DNA of 64,000 nt from Pseudonocardia hierapolitana (GCF_007994075.1 NZ_VIWU01000001.1:3224001-3288000); one strand, 5' to 3'. Counted from the stretch's first letter, positions 42,242-51,492 are shown. Program-made: numbers and translations. The notes: generated by a model from the sequence alone, not told the origin.

Positions 42242-42790
42242 ATGCCCTCGATACCCGTGTCCCGCTCGCTTCTCGCCACGGCATTGTCCGCACTCCTCGG
42301 CCTCGCCGGCGCCGGGTGCGACGACACCGGGACCGACGCCGGCCGGGCCCCGACAGGTGCGTCCTCGACGACCGGCCCCACCGATCCGCACGACCCGACG
42401 CCGACCTCCGAGAGCCCGCAGGACGATCGCTTGAGAATCGACATCACCATCGGTGAGCAGCGCTTCCACGCCACGCTCTCCGACAGCGCCGCGGCCAGGG
42501 ATCTGGTCGCCCAACTACCCGTGACCGTCGACATGACCGACCACGGCGGGGTCGAGAAGACCGGAGCCCTGCCGTCACCGCTCTCCCTGGACGGTCAACC
42601 CGAGGGCGCCGACCCCGACGTCGGAGATCTCGGCTACTACGCCCCCGGCAACGACCTGGTCCTGTACTACGGCGACCAGGCCTACTACCCCGGCATCGTG
42701 ATCCTGGGCCGACTCGACGAGACCGCCGCGCAGCAGATCTCCGCCATGAACGGCTCTGTCACGGCGACCATCGAGGCGTCCGGTGAATGA
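42242..42790 (+). CDS. lipoprotein-like protein with cyclophilin-like fold
   Basis: A 182-residue protein. The N-terminus is signal-like ([20 protein letters not shown]), with a Cys at a plausible but non-ideal lipobox, followed by a Thr/Pro linker. The C-terminal half ([20 protein letters not shown], then [20 protein letters not shown]) matches the small cyclophilin-like domain common in actinobacterial redox operons. Isomerase residues of true cyclophilins are not evident. It lies between the alcohol dehydrogenase and acetyltransferase genes. Confidence 0.75.
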   Translation: MPSIPVSRSLLATALSALLGLAGAGCDDTGTDAGRAPTGASSTTGPTDPHDPTPTSESPQDDRLRIDITIGEQRFHATLSDSAAARDLVAQLPVTVDMTDHGGVEKTGALPSPLSLDGQPEGADPDVGDLGYYAPGNDLVLYYGDQAYYPGIVILGRLDETAAQQISAMNGSVTATIEASGE

Positions 42791-43436
42791 CCGGCGCGGC
42801 GGGCGACGCGGACCGGGAGCGCCCGCTGCGCCCAGTGACAACGTGCCCGCTCCGGAGCTGCAGGACTTCCTCGACCACGTGAACCGCGGCGCGCTGATCG
42901 AAGGCGGCTCGAAGCACCACCTGTTCATGCACGGCGCAGCGCAGGACGCGCTGCGGATCGTCGCCCAGATCAACACCGGATACCGCACGCCCGAGGAAGT
43001 GCGGGAGCTGCTCGCCGACCTGACCGGCAAGCCGGTCGACGACTCGGTCGCCGTGTTCCCGCCGTTCTACAGCGAGTTCGGTAAGAACCTGACCCTCGGC
43101 AAGGACGTCTTCATCAACGTCGGATGTCGCTTCCAGGACACCGGGGGCATCACGATCGGGGACGGCTCCCTCATCGGCCACGGCAGCACCCTGACGACCC
43201 TCAACCACGGCATCGACCCCGACCGGCGGGACGACACGATCCCATCGCCGGTGACGATCGGTCGCAAGGTGTGGCTCGGCGCAGGAGTGACGATCGTCCC
43301 CGGCGTGACGATCGGCGACGGCGCGATCGTCGGCGCTGGCTCGGTCGTGACCAGAGACGTACCGGCCAACGCGATCGTCGGAGGCGTTCCGGCCAAGCTC
43401 ATCCGGGCGACGGGCTTCGACGCCTCTCCGAGCTGA
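42783..43436 (+). CDS. maltose/galactoside O-acetyltransferase-like protein (left-handed beta-helix)
   Basis: A 217-residue hexapeptide-repeat acetyltransferase. The N-terminal helical mac-type domain ([20 protein letters not shown]) is followed by hexapeptide rungs, catalytic His in TTLNHGID, and the ending [18 protein letters not shown]. The GTG at 42783 overlaps the previous stop by eight bases. A second in-frame GTG at 42843 would remove a Pro/Gly-rich leader and could be the real start. The acceptor is not predictable. Confidence 0.85.
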   Translation: MNDRRGGRRGPGAPAAPSDNVPAPELQDFLDHVNRGALIEGGSKHHLFMHGAAQDALRIVAQINTGYRTPEEVRELLADLTGKPVDDSVAVFPPFYSEFGKNLTLGKDVFINVGCRFQDTGGITIGDGSLIGHGSTLTTLNHGIDPDRRDDTIPSPVTIGRKVWLGAGVTIVPGVTIGDGAIVGAGSVVTRDVPANAIVGGVPAKLIRATGFDASPS

Positions 43437-43685
43437 GCCCGCGCTTCTGCTGCGCCGGCACAGGCAGGCCATCCCCAGGGCAACTCGGTCCGCAGTAGGT
43501 CGGCGATCGACCAGCCGCCCGGGAGGAGGCCCGAAGTATTGAGTCCGGCTGCGCCGTCTCGGCATGACCCCGTTCGCCCGCCCTCGCCCATGCAGACCTT
43601 GATCGACCCGTTGGTCGGCCATGTGCACTGCAGACCTCTGCTACCGTGGCTCGAGGCTTTCGTGATGAAAGTTGGTGACCGCGCC

Positions 43686-44147
43686 ATGCTGGGCCGTCTC
43701 TACGAAACCGAGGACTGCTCGGTCGCACGGGCCCTCGAACTCGTCGGCGAACGATGGACACTGCTCATCCTGCGTGAGGCGATGTTCGCCGACAGCACCC
43801 GTTTCTCGCAGTTCCAGGCCAGTCTGGCGATCGCACCCAACATCCTCACGAAGCGGCTGTCCGCGCTCGTGGAGGCAGGAATCCTCCACGTCCCGCCGGG
43901 CTCACACGAGTACGTGTTGACCGCCATGGGCATGACGCTCAAGCCGGTCGTCGTAGCCCTCGCGCGGTGGAGCGACAGGTGGATCGGTGCGGGCCCGGTC
44001 CGCTTCGTGCACGACACCTGCGACACCGAGGTCGAACACCGCTTCTGGTGCGGCGGGTGTCAAGGCGAGGCTCAACCGGGCGACGTGCAGGTCCGGCTCC
44101 GCAGCGCCGAGGAACGCGAAGCCCTCGACGCCGCGCGCCTGTCGTGA
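43686..44147 (+). CDS. HxlR family transcriptional regulator
   Basis: A 153-residue winged-HTH protein. The HxlR signature MLGRLYETEDCSVARALELVGERW, then TLLILREAMF, is immediately at the chosen start, with a weak GGTGA site upstream. It continues FQASLAIAPNILTKRLSALVEAGIL and ends with a C-terminal extension with a CDTEVEHRFWCGGC cysteine set that might bind a metal. Earlier in-frame starts (43665 and 43539) are possible but not supported by family alignment. It faces the PEP-mutase-like gene tail to tail. Confidence 0.85.
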   Translation: MLGRLYETEDCSVARALELVGERWTLLILREAMFADSTRFSQFQASLAIAPNILTKRLSALVEAGILHVPPGSHEYVLTAMGMTLKPVVVALARWSDRWIGAGPVRFVHDTCDTEVEHRFWCGGCQGEAQPGDVQVRLRSAEEREALDAARLS

Positions 44148-44214
44148 GTGACTGAGGACACCGGGAAGGCGAGCCGGGCGACCGCCGCCGGAGCGCCGGT
44201 GGGGACCCGTACCG

Positions 44215-44976
44215 CTATCCCCGCAGTTCCTGGACGCTGCTCTTCAGCTGGTCCAGCGCCGCCCGGTAGAAGCGAGGCCCGTAGGACACCCGCGCCACAC
44301 CGAGCTCCCGGAGCGTGGCCAGGTCCAGTGAGCCACCGGAGTTGCCGTTCACCGGGCCGGGAAGCTCGGCGACGAGGGTGGCGACGGTGTCCTTGTCGCC
44401 CACGGCGATCGGGTACAGGCAGTCGGCGCCCGCATCCCGGTAGAGCCGGCCCCGCCGGACCGCTTCTGCGAGCCGATCGGACTCGGGGATTCCGCTGGTG
44501 GGCAGGAAGGCGTCCACCCGGGCGTTGATGACGATCGGGACCCCGGCGTCATCGGCAGCGGACCGGACCGCTGCAAGCCAGTCGGCCTGGGCGCCGGCCT
44601 CGACGAGGCCGCCGGCCCGGTTGTCGGTGTCCTCCAAGTTGCAGCCGACCGCTCCGATGTCCAGCAGCCGGTCCACCAGTTCCCGTGGTTGCATGCCGTA
44701 TCCGGCCTCGGCGTCGACGGTGACCGGCACCGACACGGCTCGTGCCACCCGGCCGGCCGCGGCGAACATCTCCTGCCACGGCGCACCCTCCCCGTCGGGA
44801 TACCCCAGCATGGCGGCGATCGCGTTGCTCGCCGTGGCCACCACGGGGAATCCTGCTTCGGCCACGATCTCCGCGCTCGCCGCGTCCCAGACGTTGGGCA
44901 GCACGAGCATCTCCCCGCTGTGCAGCTCCCGCAGCTTCTCGGCACGCGCCTTCAGATCGGCCTGATCAACGGTCAT
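44215..44976 (-). CDS. isocitrate lyase/PEP mutase superfamily enzyme
   Basis: A 253-residue TIM-barrel protein with the superfamily set: LVLPNVWDAASAEIVAEAGF, PVTVDAEAGYG, GAVGCNLEDT, VINARVDAFLP and GADCLYPIAVGD. The KKCGH-type isocitrate lyase catalytic loop is absent, so it belongs to the short PEP mutase/oxaloacetate hydrolase-like group. GGAGG lies 8 bp before ATG 44976. It may cleave or hydrolyse a 2-oxo-acid; no phosphonate genes are visible nearby. Confidence 0.85.
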   Translation of the reverse strand: MTVDQADLKARAEKLRELHSGEMLVLPNVWDAASAEIVAEAGFPVVATASNAIAAMLGYPDGEGAPWQEMFAAAGRVARAVSVPVTVDAEAGYGMQPRELVDRLLDIGAVGCNLEDTDNRAGGLVEAGAQADWLAAVRSAADDAGVPIVINARVDAFLPTSGIPESDRLAEAVRRGRLYRDAGADCLYPIAVGDKDTVATLVAELPGPVNGNSGGSLDLATLRELGVARVSYGPRFYRAALDQLKSSVQELRG

Positions 44977-45117
44977 CGAATCCTCCAAGTCGTTCGCCGA
45001 AGTGGTCACGACTCAGCCCGCCCACCACGTCGGCCCCTTGCCCTCACGCGATCCCTCCACAACGTATAGACACCGCACACTGCCGAAACTGGTCGCCGCA
45101 CCCGTCCTCCGAACCGG

Positions 45118-46350
45118 TCAGGCGGGCTCGTGAGTCGGTGACGCCTCCCCTGCCGGCTCGGGCGCTCCCTCGACCACCGGCGGCTTCAGGAAACTGGTGG
45201 CCCATGCCACCGGAACCGAGATCACGGCGATGACCAGGCCGGCGATCACGACGGATGAGGCGGTCGTCGTGCTGTCGATCGCCATACCGCCTGCGACCGA
45301 GCCGAACGCGATGCCGACGTTCGCAGCCGACGGAGGCAGCGAGGACGCCAGCGCACCACCGGGACCGGCCAGGCTCACCACCCGGTACTGCAGCGATGGC
45401 ACCATGCCCAAGGCGAAGGAGCCCCACGCCAGCATCACCAGCGCCACCAGGAACGCGATTGCGCCCACGAGGTAGAGCGCGAGCAAAGCCACCGAGGTGC
45501 CGATCGTCGCGACGATCAGGGTGCGCGCTGCGTTCCGATCCGCGAAGCGGCCGCCCGCGATCGAGCCCACCGCCGTGGCCACGCCGTAGGCCAGCAGGAA
45601 CACGCTGACCAGCGCACCGGAGATACCCGTGACGCCCTCGAGGAACGGCACGATGTAGGTCAGCGTCGAGTAGACCGATGCGAACACCAGGAACTGCAGG
45701 AACAGCATCGCGAGGACCCGGGGAGCGAACGCATACCTGGCCTGGTCGCCTGCGCCACTGGCGGCGCTGACGACCGACGGGAGCACGGCCAGCGCCGCGA
45801 TCGACGTGAGCACTGCGAACACCACGATCCCGATGAACGTGCCCCGCCAGCCGAGCGACTGCCCCAACAGCGTGCCCAGCGGCACCCCCAGCGCGCCGGA
45901 CACCGCGAACCCACCGAACACCACCGAGATCGCACGCCCCATCCGCTCCGGCCCGACGATCGTGATGCCCACCACGAACGCGACCGCGACGAACAGGCCA
46001 CCCAGTGCGCCGGTGACCGCCCGCGCCGCGACGAACAGTCCGAAGTCGGCGGTCAGCACCGGAATCAGATTGCCCACGATGCACAGGACGAGAGCAGCGA
46101 GCAGGACCGTCCGCTTGTCCAGCTTGATCGTCAGTGCGGTCAGGACCGGGCCACCGATGGACACTCCCAGCGCGTACGCCGTCACCAGCGTCCCGGCAGC
46201 GGGAATCGAGACGTGCAGGTCATCGGCGATCACGTCCAGCACGCCGACCACGATGAGTTCGGCGGTGCCCAGCACGAACGTGCCGAGGAACAGCGTGGCC
46301 AACGCCAGGTTCGTCCTGCGCCGGCTCAGCGCCGATTGCTGGGTACTCAT
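45118..46350 (-). CDS. MFS transporter, DHA1/AraJ-like efflux family
   Basis: A 410-residue protein with 12 predicted membrane helices. It begins LFLGTFVLGTAELIVVGVLD and has the conserved loop around GRAISVVFGGFAVSGALG, as in the DHA1 drug or sugar efflux branch. AGGAAGG precedes ATG 46350. The promoter (TTGACA 46504-46499, 16 bp, TAGCCT 46482-46477) is overlapped by the same operator pair as the esterase gene at 38.9 kb, so it should be derepressed by the same TetR-type ligand. The local TetR gene is only a remnant. Confidence 0.9.
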   Translation of the reverse strand: MSTQQSALSRRRTNLALATLFLGTFVLGTAELIVVGVLDVIADDLHVSIPAAGTLVTAYALGVSIGGPVLTALTIKLDKRTVLLAALVLCIVGNLIPVLTADFGLFVAARAVTGALGGLFVAVAFVVGITIVGPERMGRAISVVFGGFAVSGALGVPLGTLLGQSLGWRGTFIGIVVFAVLTSIAALAVLPSVVSAASGAGDQARYAFAPRVLAMLFLQFLVFASVYSTLTYIVPFLEGVTGISGALVSVFLLAYGVATAVGSIAGGRFADRNAARTLIVATIGTSVALLALYLVGAIAFLVALVMLAWGSFALGMVPSLQYRVVSLAGPGGALASSLPPSAANVGIAFGSVAGGMAIDSTTTASSVVIAGLVIAVISVPVAWATSFLKPPVVEGAPEPAGEASPTHEPA

Positions 46351-46456
46351 CTGAGCCTTCCTAGTGAGGTCTTCGCTGGTTCGTCTCGACGGAGATCGAC
46401 CGACCGACCCGCCGCGGCGGGCGCAGGTCCCGTCGAGACCGTGACTCGGCGAAGAT

Positions 46457-46510
46457 TGGACCTTGCGGTCCAGAGAAGGCTACCGGCGTGGGCTGGACTG
46501 TCAAGTCCAG
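46457..46510. promoter_or_regulatory. paired TetR operators overlapping the MFS promoter
   Basis: Palindromes TGGACC-TTGC-GGTCCA (46457-46472) and CTGGACT-GTCA-AGTCCAG (46493-46510) with centres 37 bp apart, the same spacing and second sequence as at 38922-38976. The second covers the -35 of the minus-strand MFS promoter; the first follows the -10. Confidence 0.75.
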
Positions 46511-46513
46511 TAC

Positions 46514-46600
46514 GCGCGCCCCGCATCGTCGAGAACGCGGAACAGCTCGTCCGGGAGCGCGGCGTGGCCACGTCCGCGAGCCGGCGCCGGCGCGCCCGTC
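46514..46600 (+). pseudogene. TetR gene remnant (N-terminal HTH fragment)
   Basis: In one frame from 46522 the sequence reads RIVENAEQLVRERGVATSAS, which matches QRIIEGAAQLIRERGVANVG of the intact TetR at 38990. The start codon, the first about 13 codons and everything after the first HTH helix are missing. The DNA identity over the shared 57 bases is roughly 80 percent by eye. It sits directly after the duplicated operators, in the position of the intact gene. Confidence 0.7.
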
Positions 46601-48305
46601 AGCACGCGGCCTGGGCCGGTGTGACCGGCACGAGCCGGCACGGCCCGCCGATGGAAGGCCGTGCCGCCTCTTCGCCGTGGCACGTGTTCGCGAGGTAGGA
46701 CGCGATCGACAGGCGGGGACGCGTGACAAGATGCGCCGCCGCCGAACGGATCGCGAGCGGCAGGCCCCCGCAGAGCCGGAGGAGCTCATCGACGGCCTCG
46801 CGTTCCGCGCGAACACGCTCGTCCCCGAGCTCCTGGCGCAACACGCGGTATGAGTCCTCCCGCCGGAGCGGTCCGAGGGACACCCCATGTGCGCCCGGTG
46901 AGACGAACAGCTCCGTCAGTTCGTGTCGAGACGTGACGATCACCCCGCACTCACCGGATCCCGGCAGCACGGCGCGCACAGCGCTTGCGCTCGGCGCACC
47001 ATCCAGCACCACGAGCAACCGTCGGCCCGCGGTCGCGCTGCGGAAGGCGGCGACGGCGTCCTCGAACCTGGACGGCACCGCGTCGGCCGGTACGCCGAGG
47101 GACCTCAGGAAGTACGCGACGACCTCCACGACCCGTCCCTCCACGTCGGTGTCGCCGCCGAGTTCTGCGTACAGCTGGCCGTCCGGGAATGCGCCGGAGA
47201 GCCGGTGCGCGGCGCGCACCGCGACCGTCGACTTCCCGATCCCTTCCGGTCCGTGCACGACCACCAACCTGGGCAGACCCTCGGGCTCAGCCGGATTCAA
47301 CGCCTGGACGATCCGGGTGGTCTCTGCTGCTCGCCCGACGACGCCGCTGGTCGCCATCGGGAGCTGGCGCAGGTCAGGCCTTGCCGGGCCCGGCGACTCG
47401 TTCGCCGAGGCGGACGCCGGGCCACCGGCCAGGATCCGCTGATGGACGCTCTGCAGCGCGGGGCCCGGGTCGATGCCGAGTTCGTCGGCCAGGAGGCGAG
47501 CGACTTCGCGGTAGGCAGCGAGAGCCTCGCCCTGGCGATGGCCGGCGTACAGCGCTCGCATCCGCTGCTCCCAGAACCGCTCGCGGAACGGGTGGCGGCG
47601 CACCAGCCCGAGGAGCTCCTCGGACAGCTCCGCATGTCGTCCGAGCTGGAGGTCGGCCTCGATGCGCATTTCGACGGCCTGCAGGTACCCCTCGACCATG
47701 CGGGGAACCACGTCCCGCTGTATGCGCTCGGAGGGCACGTCGGCGAGCGGTGGCACCGCGCGCCACAACCCGATCGCTTCTGCCAGCAGCGCCGATCCCT
47801 CTGCCCGATCCCCGGCCTCGACCAGACGCCGTCCGCGCTGTGCCAGCGCGCTGAACCGGTGCACGTCGACCTGATCGTGGCCGACGTCAAGCCGATAGCC
47901 CTCGGCGTCGGTGCGGATGACGCATCCGGTCGACTCCAACAGGCGCCTGATCCGCATCACGTACTTCTGGACCGTCGCCTTGGGATTGGCCGGCCGTACG
48001 TCGTCCCACAGCGACTCGACCAGTTCCCGCACGGACACGGTCTCGTTCGCTCGCAACAGCAACATCGCAAGCAGGGTCCGCTGTCTCCCGCCGGGAACCA
48101 GAAGGGGACGACGGTCGACAAGGACCTCCAACGACCCGAGCAACCCGAACGAAACCGCAGGCGGCGACTGCGGCAGATCGCGCTCCGACGCCCGAGCGCC
48201 CGCGCTCAGCACCACCGCCGAGCGGCTGGCGGCGTGTCGTCGGGATGCCGCGACAACTGCCGCCGGGCTCCGCTCGACCACGAACGGTCCGCGCCTCCCA
48301 CTCAC
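46599..48305 (-). CDS. SARP-type regulator with BTAD and NB-ARC domains, C-terminally short
   Basis: A 568-residue AfsR-like regulator. The OmpR-type DNA-binding domain is at about residues 52-130 (FGLLGSLEVLVDRRPLLVPGG...TVQKYVMRIRRLL), the BTAD TPR domain at about 137-285, and the NB-ARC ATPase has P-loop VVHGPEGIGKST, LLVVLDGA and GLPLAIRSAAAHL. Full-length AfsR proteins continue with winged helix and TPRs. Here the protein stops soon after the GLPLA motif in an unrelated tail (ending PVTPAQAAC), right at the TetR remnant, so it has probably lost its end. The GTG start with GGAGGGG upstream is likely but not certain. Confidence 0.8.
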   Translation of the reverse strand: MSGRRGPFVVERSPAAVVAASRRHAASRSAVVLSAGARASERDLPQSPPAVSFGLLGSLEVLVDRRPLLVPGGRQRTLLAMLLLRANETVSVRELVESLWDDVRPANPKATVQKYVMRIRRLLESTGCVIRTDAEGYRLDVGHDQVDVHRFSALAQRGRRLVEAGDRAEGSALLAEAIGLWRAVPPLADVPSERIQRDVVPRMVEGYLQAVEMRIEADLQLGRHAELSEELLGLVRRHPFRERFWEQRMRALYAGHRQGEALAAYREVARLLADELGIDPGPALQSVHQRILAGGPASASANESPGPARPDLRQLPMATSGVVGRAAETTRIVQALNPAEPEGLPRLVVVHGPEGIGKSTVAVRAAHRLSGAFPDGQLYAELGGDTDVEGRVVEVVAYFLRSLGVPADAVPSRFEDAVAAFRSATAGRRLLVVLDGAPSASAVRAVLPGSGECGVIVTSRHELTELFVSPGAHGVSLGPLRREDSYRVLRQELGDERVRAEREAVDELLRLCGGLPLAIRSAAAHLVTRPRLSIASYLANTCHGEEAARPSIGGPCRLVPVTPAQAAC

Positions 48306-48818
48306 CGTGGCACCGCCCCTCCCCGCGGCCCCTCACGGGGCCGGTGAATTCGCCACGTCGAATTCGCAACGATCGGCCAGAACCTACGTGAGGCCGTCAG
48401 CCTGGACGAGCATGTGAAGACCTGCCTTAACTCCGCAGGTCGATCGGGCTGCGCGCAACCTCGGACCCGGCCGCCCCACCTGGTCGACACGACGCCGACG
48501 GGAGCGGCTGCCCACCCTCGCCGCCGGTCGGTCCGGCACTCCGCCTCAGCCTGCATCCGACATGTGCGGTCGAGATCGGCATGGGGATGGCATCACGGTG
48601 GCAACGCCATGGAATCCCCGACTGCCAGCCTTTCGGCGGAACGTGCTGCCGCGCACCCGTCGACCTTCGGCGAGCTCCCCGATTCCACGGCCGGATCACG
48701 ACGTGTCCGAGGCACGCGTTCTCCCAGGCCTGCGGTGAAAGTTCGCTGCGGCTCTCTGTCCGCCTGGCGCGGAACCATCCCGCCCGTCAGGGCGCTCGAT
48801 CTCGAAGGAACTTCAGCA
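48306..48818 (+). other. 513-bp intergenic region between SARP and secreted-protein genes
   Basis: No supported gene. It must hold the divergent promoters of the SARP gene and the secreted-protein gene. A GAATTCGCC...GAATTCGC direct repeat pair lies near 48345-48368. No clear -10/-35 set was recognised. Confidence 0.45.
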
Positions 48819-49406
48819 ATGGCACGCCGTCCCTTCCTCCTGGCCGTTCCGATCACCGCGGCCGTCGTATCCCTCGTCGCAACGGCCGGGCCGGTCCTCG
48901 CGGCCGAAACGGCCCCGGCCGCAGGTGCCGCCGGCACACTCTCGTCCGCCCCACCTGCGGCTGAGCACGTGCGCCCGCTCCACGAGATGCGCACTCCGCA
49001 GAATTTCATGTTCTACACACTGAGCGACAACGAGGCCGAGCGGGCCGAGGAGATCCACGGCTTCACCCCGACCGGTGAGGCGAAGGGCCTCGGTCTCTTC
49101 AACAAGCGCGTCGAAGGCACCACGGCCGTGTATCGACTTCGGACCGTCAAGGAACCGAGGTCGTACATCCTCGTGACCAACGAGAACGAGCTGAACACGC
49201 TCCTCGAGGACGAGACCGACGCGTGGGAGTTCCGCCTCGACGGCGTGATCGGCTACATCTCGACCAAGGAGACTCCCGGCACGGTCGCCGTGCACCGGTT
49301 CTCCAAGAAGAACGACTGGCGACTCGCCCGCGCCTCGCGCGTCGACCTCCCGGTCGCCGGCTACAACGACGACGGCCTGCTGGGATACGCCCCCACCACG
49401 CGCTGA
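48819..49406 (+). CDS. secreted DUF5648-like protein
   Basis: A 195-residue exported protein with a Sec signal peptide: Arg-rich start, hydrophobic core PITAAVVSLVATAGPVLA, and an AxA-type cut before ETAPA. The mature part has FMFYTLSDNEAERAEEIHGF, GLGLFNKRVEGTTAVYRL and GVIGYISTKETPGTVAVHRF. These resemble the H-F-Y-T...GY...G-I...PGTVPLYR repeats of DUF5648 domains, often on secreted enzymes and adhesins. AAGGA precedes ATG 48819. Function unknown; the SARP gene is divergent. Confidence 0.75.
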   Translation: MARRPFLLAVPITAAVVSLVATAGPVLAAETAPAAGAAGTLSSAPPAAEHVRPLHEMRTPQNFMFYTLSDNEAERAEEIHGFTPTGEAKGLGLFNKRVEGTTAVYRLRTVKEPRSYILVTNENELNTLLEDETDAWEFRLDGVIGYISTKETPGTVAVHRFSKKNDWRLARASRVDLPVAGYNDDGLLGYAPTTR

Positions 49407-49436
49407 CCCTCAGCTGTCACTCACCGAGGCTCGACC

Positions 49437-49501
49437 GGCGGGCGGTGGGTGTCCGCGTGGGGGAAATCCATCGTCCCCACGCCCGACTCCCACCACCCGC
49501 C
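49437..49501. terminator. bidirectional hairpin between convergent genes
   Basis: Nested inverted repeats: outer 13-bp arms at 49437-49449 and 49489-49501 (one mismatch) and inner CGTGGGG/CCCCACG arms at 49456-49462 and 49475-49481. The hairpin lies between the secreted-protein stop and the SDR stop. Confidence 0.55.
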
Positions 49502-49561
49502 ACGTCCACGAAGTGGAGTTCGAGCCGCCCGGCCGCGAGCCCGCGATGGACCTACCCGTCT

Positions 49562-50380
49562 CTAGTCGAGGAGACCGACGAGCCCTCCCGCGGTGGTGCG
49601 CACGGCGTTGCCGGAGGTCAGGTCGATCACGGTGCCGGTGATCGCACCGGCGTGGTCGGATGCCGTGAACACGGCTGCGTCGGCGACGTCGGCGAGCGTC
49701 GGGAGCCGGCCCAGCAGCGTCACGTTCCGCGGCACGTTCGCGAGCAGCTGCTCGACGCCGACGCCCGCCGCGGCGGCGCGCCGCTCGAACAGCGCGCCGG
49801 TGTAGGAGCCGTGGGCGGGAGCGTCCGCGATCAGGTGCGGCCTCAGGCAGACCACGCGGACGCCGCTGGGCCCCAGCTCAACCGCGAGCCGCTGGGTCAG
49901 TGTCTCGATCGCAGCGCACGCGGTGCCGTAACCGAGGCTGCCTGCGTTCGCGGCCCGGGCAGCGCCCGCCGAGAGGGTCAGGATCGTTCCCGACCCACGC
50001 GCCCCCATGTGCTGCGCCACGGCCTTCGCCGTGATCAGGTTGGTCCGCAGGTAGGCCTCGACCGGGCGCATGACCTCCTCGACGGTCAGTTCGACGAACG
50101 GCGCGTCGTGCGCGAACGGGAAGGACACCGCGTTGAGGGCGACGTCGATCCCGCCCGCCTCCGCCGCCACGGCGTCGGCGTGTTCCGCGACGGCCCGCTC
50201 GTCCAGCGCGTCCACCACGGCCACGGCGGCCCCGATCTCGCTCGCCACCTCCTCGAGACGGGCCCGCGATCGTCCCGCCAGATGGACGCGCGCACCGGCC
50301 TGCGCAGACGCGCGGGCGACGGCACCGCCGACCGCTCCGCCGCCGTAGATCACCACGATCTTGTCCTTCAGCATCATCAT
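49562..50380 (-). CDS. SDR-fold protein with atypical active site
   Basis: A 272-residue Rossmann protein: cofactor loop VVIYGGGAVGGAVARASAQAG (variant of TGxxxGxG), AGRSRARL, a NAG-like ALNAVSF, and TILTLSAGAARAANAG. The catalytic motif reads YGTACAA, so the lysine of YxxxK is a cysteine. It may bind NAD(P) without classical SDR catalysis, or use a different chemistry. Start is placed at the first of three successive ATGs (50380-50372); no good ribosome site is visible. It is divergent from the sigma factor gene. Confidence 0.8.
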   Translation of the reverse strand: MMMLKDKIVVIYGGGAVGGAVARASAQAGARVHLAGRSRARLEEVASEIGAAVAVVDALDERAVAEHADAVAAEAGGIDVALNAVSFPFAHDAPFVELTVEEVMRPVEAYLRTNLITAKAVAQHMGARGSGTILTLSAGAARAANAGSLGYGTACAAIETLTQRLAVELGPSGVRVVCLRPHLIADAPAHGSYTGALFERRAAAAGVGVEQLLANVPRNVTLLGRLPTLADVADAAVFTASDHAGAITGTVIDLTSGNAVRTTAGGLVGLLD

Positions 50381-50457
50381 GGAGAGACAGACACCGAATC
50401 GCCCCGGAACTGGGCGCCGGTACCCCGCGCCAGCACCGGACGCTGATACTTCAGGTC

Positions 50458-51444
50458 GTGACAGCCGATCTGCTGAGCAGGGCACGGGCCGGCGACGGCG
50501 ACGCGTTCCGGGAGATCACCGAGCCGCACCGGCGGGAGCTGCAGGTGCACTGCTACCGGATGCTCGGCTCGCTGCAGGACGCCGAGGACGTCCTGCAGGA
50601 CACGATGCTGGCGGCGTGGCAAGGCCTCGGCGGGTACGAGGACCGGGCGTCGATCCGCACGTGGCTCTACCGGATCGCCACCAACCGGTGCCTCAACGCG
50701 CTACGTGACGCCCGCAGGCGGCCTCCGCGGGAGTGGAGCGCCCCCGACGTCGAACCGCCGGCGCCGACCCGCCTCGGCGAGGTCGTGTGGCTCCAGCCGT
50801 ATCCCGACTCCCTCCTCGAGAGCCCGGAGGCCCACCACGAGCGGACCGAGGCCATCACCCTCGCGTTCGTCACCGCACTGCAGGTGCTGCCTGCCCGCCA
50901 GCGCGCCGTGCTCATCCTGCGCGAGGTGCTCGGCTACCCGGCTGCCGAGGTGGCCACGATGCTCGACTCGACGGTCGACTCGGTCAACAGCGCCCTCAAG
51001 CGGGCCCGGGCGGCTCTGCGGCGGCCGACCCGTGAACCTGCTCCCGCTCCCGGCTCGCCCGACGAGCAGGCGCTCGTGGCGCGGTTCGTCCGCGCCTACG
51101 ACACCGGCAACGTCGAGGCGCTGGTCGCTCTGCTCACCGCGGACGCCGTCCTGTCGATGCCGCCGATCCCCTTCGAGTACCACGGCCGCGACGCCGTGGC
51201 CCGCTTCTTGGCCGACGTCGCAATGCGGCAGGGCCGGACCTTCGACCTCGTGCCGACCCGGGCCAACGGGCAGCCCGCGTTCGGGGTCTACCTCCGCGGC
51301 ACGGATGGCGCCCACCACGCACACGGCCTCGACGTCCTCACCCTCGCAGGCGACCGGATCTGCGCGATCACCCACTTCGACGCCGACGTGCTCGGGTCGT
51401 TCGGGCTACCGCGGGCGCTCACCGGCCGGCCGGACGCGCTCTGA
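50458..51444 (+). CDS. ECF sigma factor with C-terminal SnoaL-like domain (SigX5-type)
   Basis: A 328-residue sigma factor. Sigma region 2 is HRRELQVHCYRMLGSLQDAE...RTWLYRIATNRCLNALRD, region 4 is LQVLPARQRAVLILREVLGYPAAEVATMLDSTVDSVNSALKRARAAL, and a SnoaL-like domain of about 120 residues (VEALVALLTADAVLSMPPIP...ICAITHFDADVLGSFG) follows. This matches the TIGR02960/SigX5 group, in which the C-terminal domain replaces an anti-sigma factor as regulator. The GTG start at 50458 is 77 bp from the divergent SDR start, which may be a target. Confidence 0.9.
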   Translation: MTADLLSRARAGDGDAFREITEPHRRELQVHCYRMLGSLQDAEDVLQDTMLAAWQGLGGYEDRASIRTWLYRIATNRCLNALRDARRRPPREWSAPDVEPPAPTRLGEVVWLQPYPDSLLESPEAHHERTEAITLAFVTALQVLPARQRAVLILREVLGYPAAEVATMLDSTVDSVNSALKRARAALRRPTREPAPAPGSPDEQALVARFVRAYDTGNVEALVALLTADAVLSMPPIPFEYHGRDAVARFLADVAMRQGRTFDLVPTRANGQPAFGVYLRGTDGAHHAHGLDVLTLAGDRICAITHFDADVLGSFGLPRALTGRPDAL

Positions 51445-51492
51445 TCCCCCCGACAGCCACACCGGACGGTCGGGCCGAGGACTGGCACTGAA

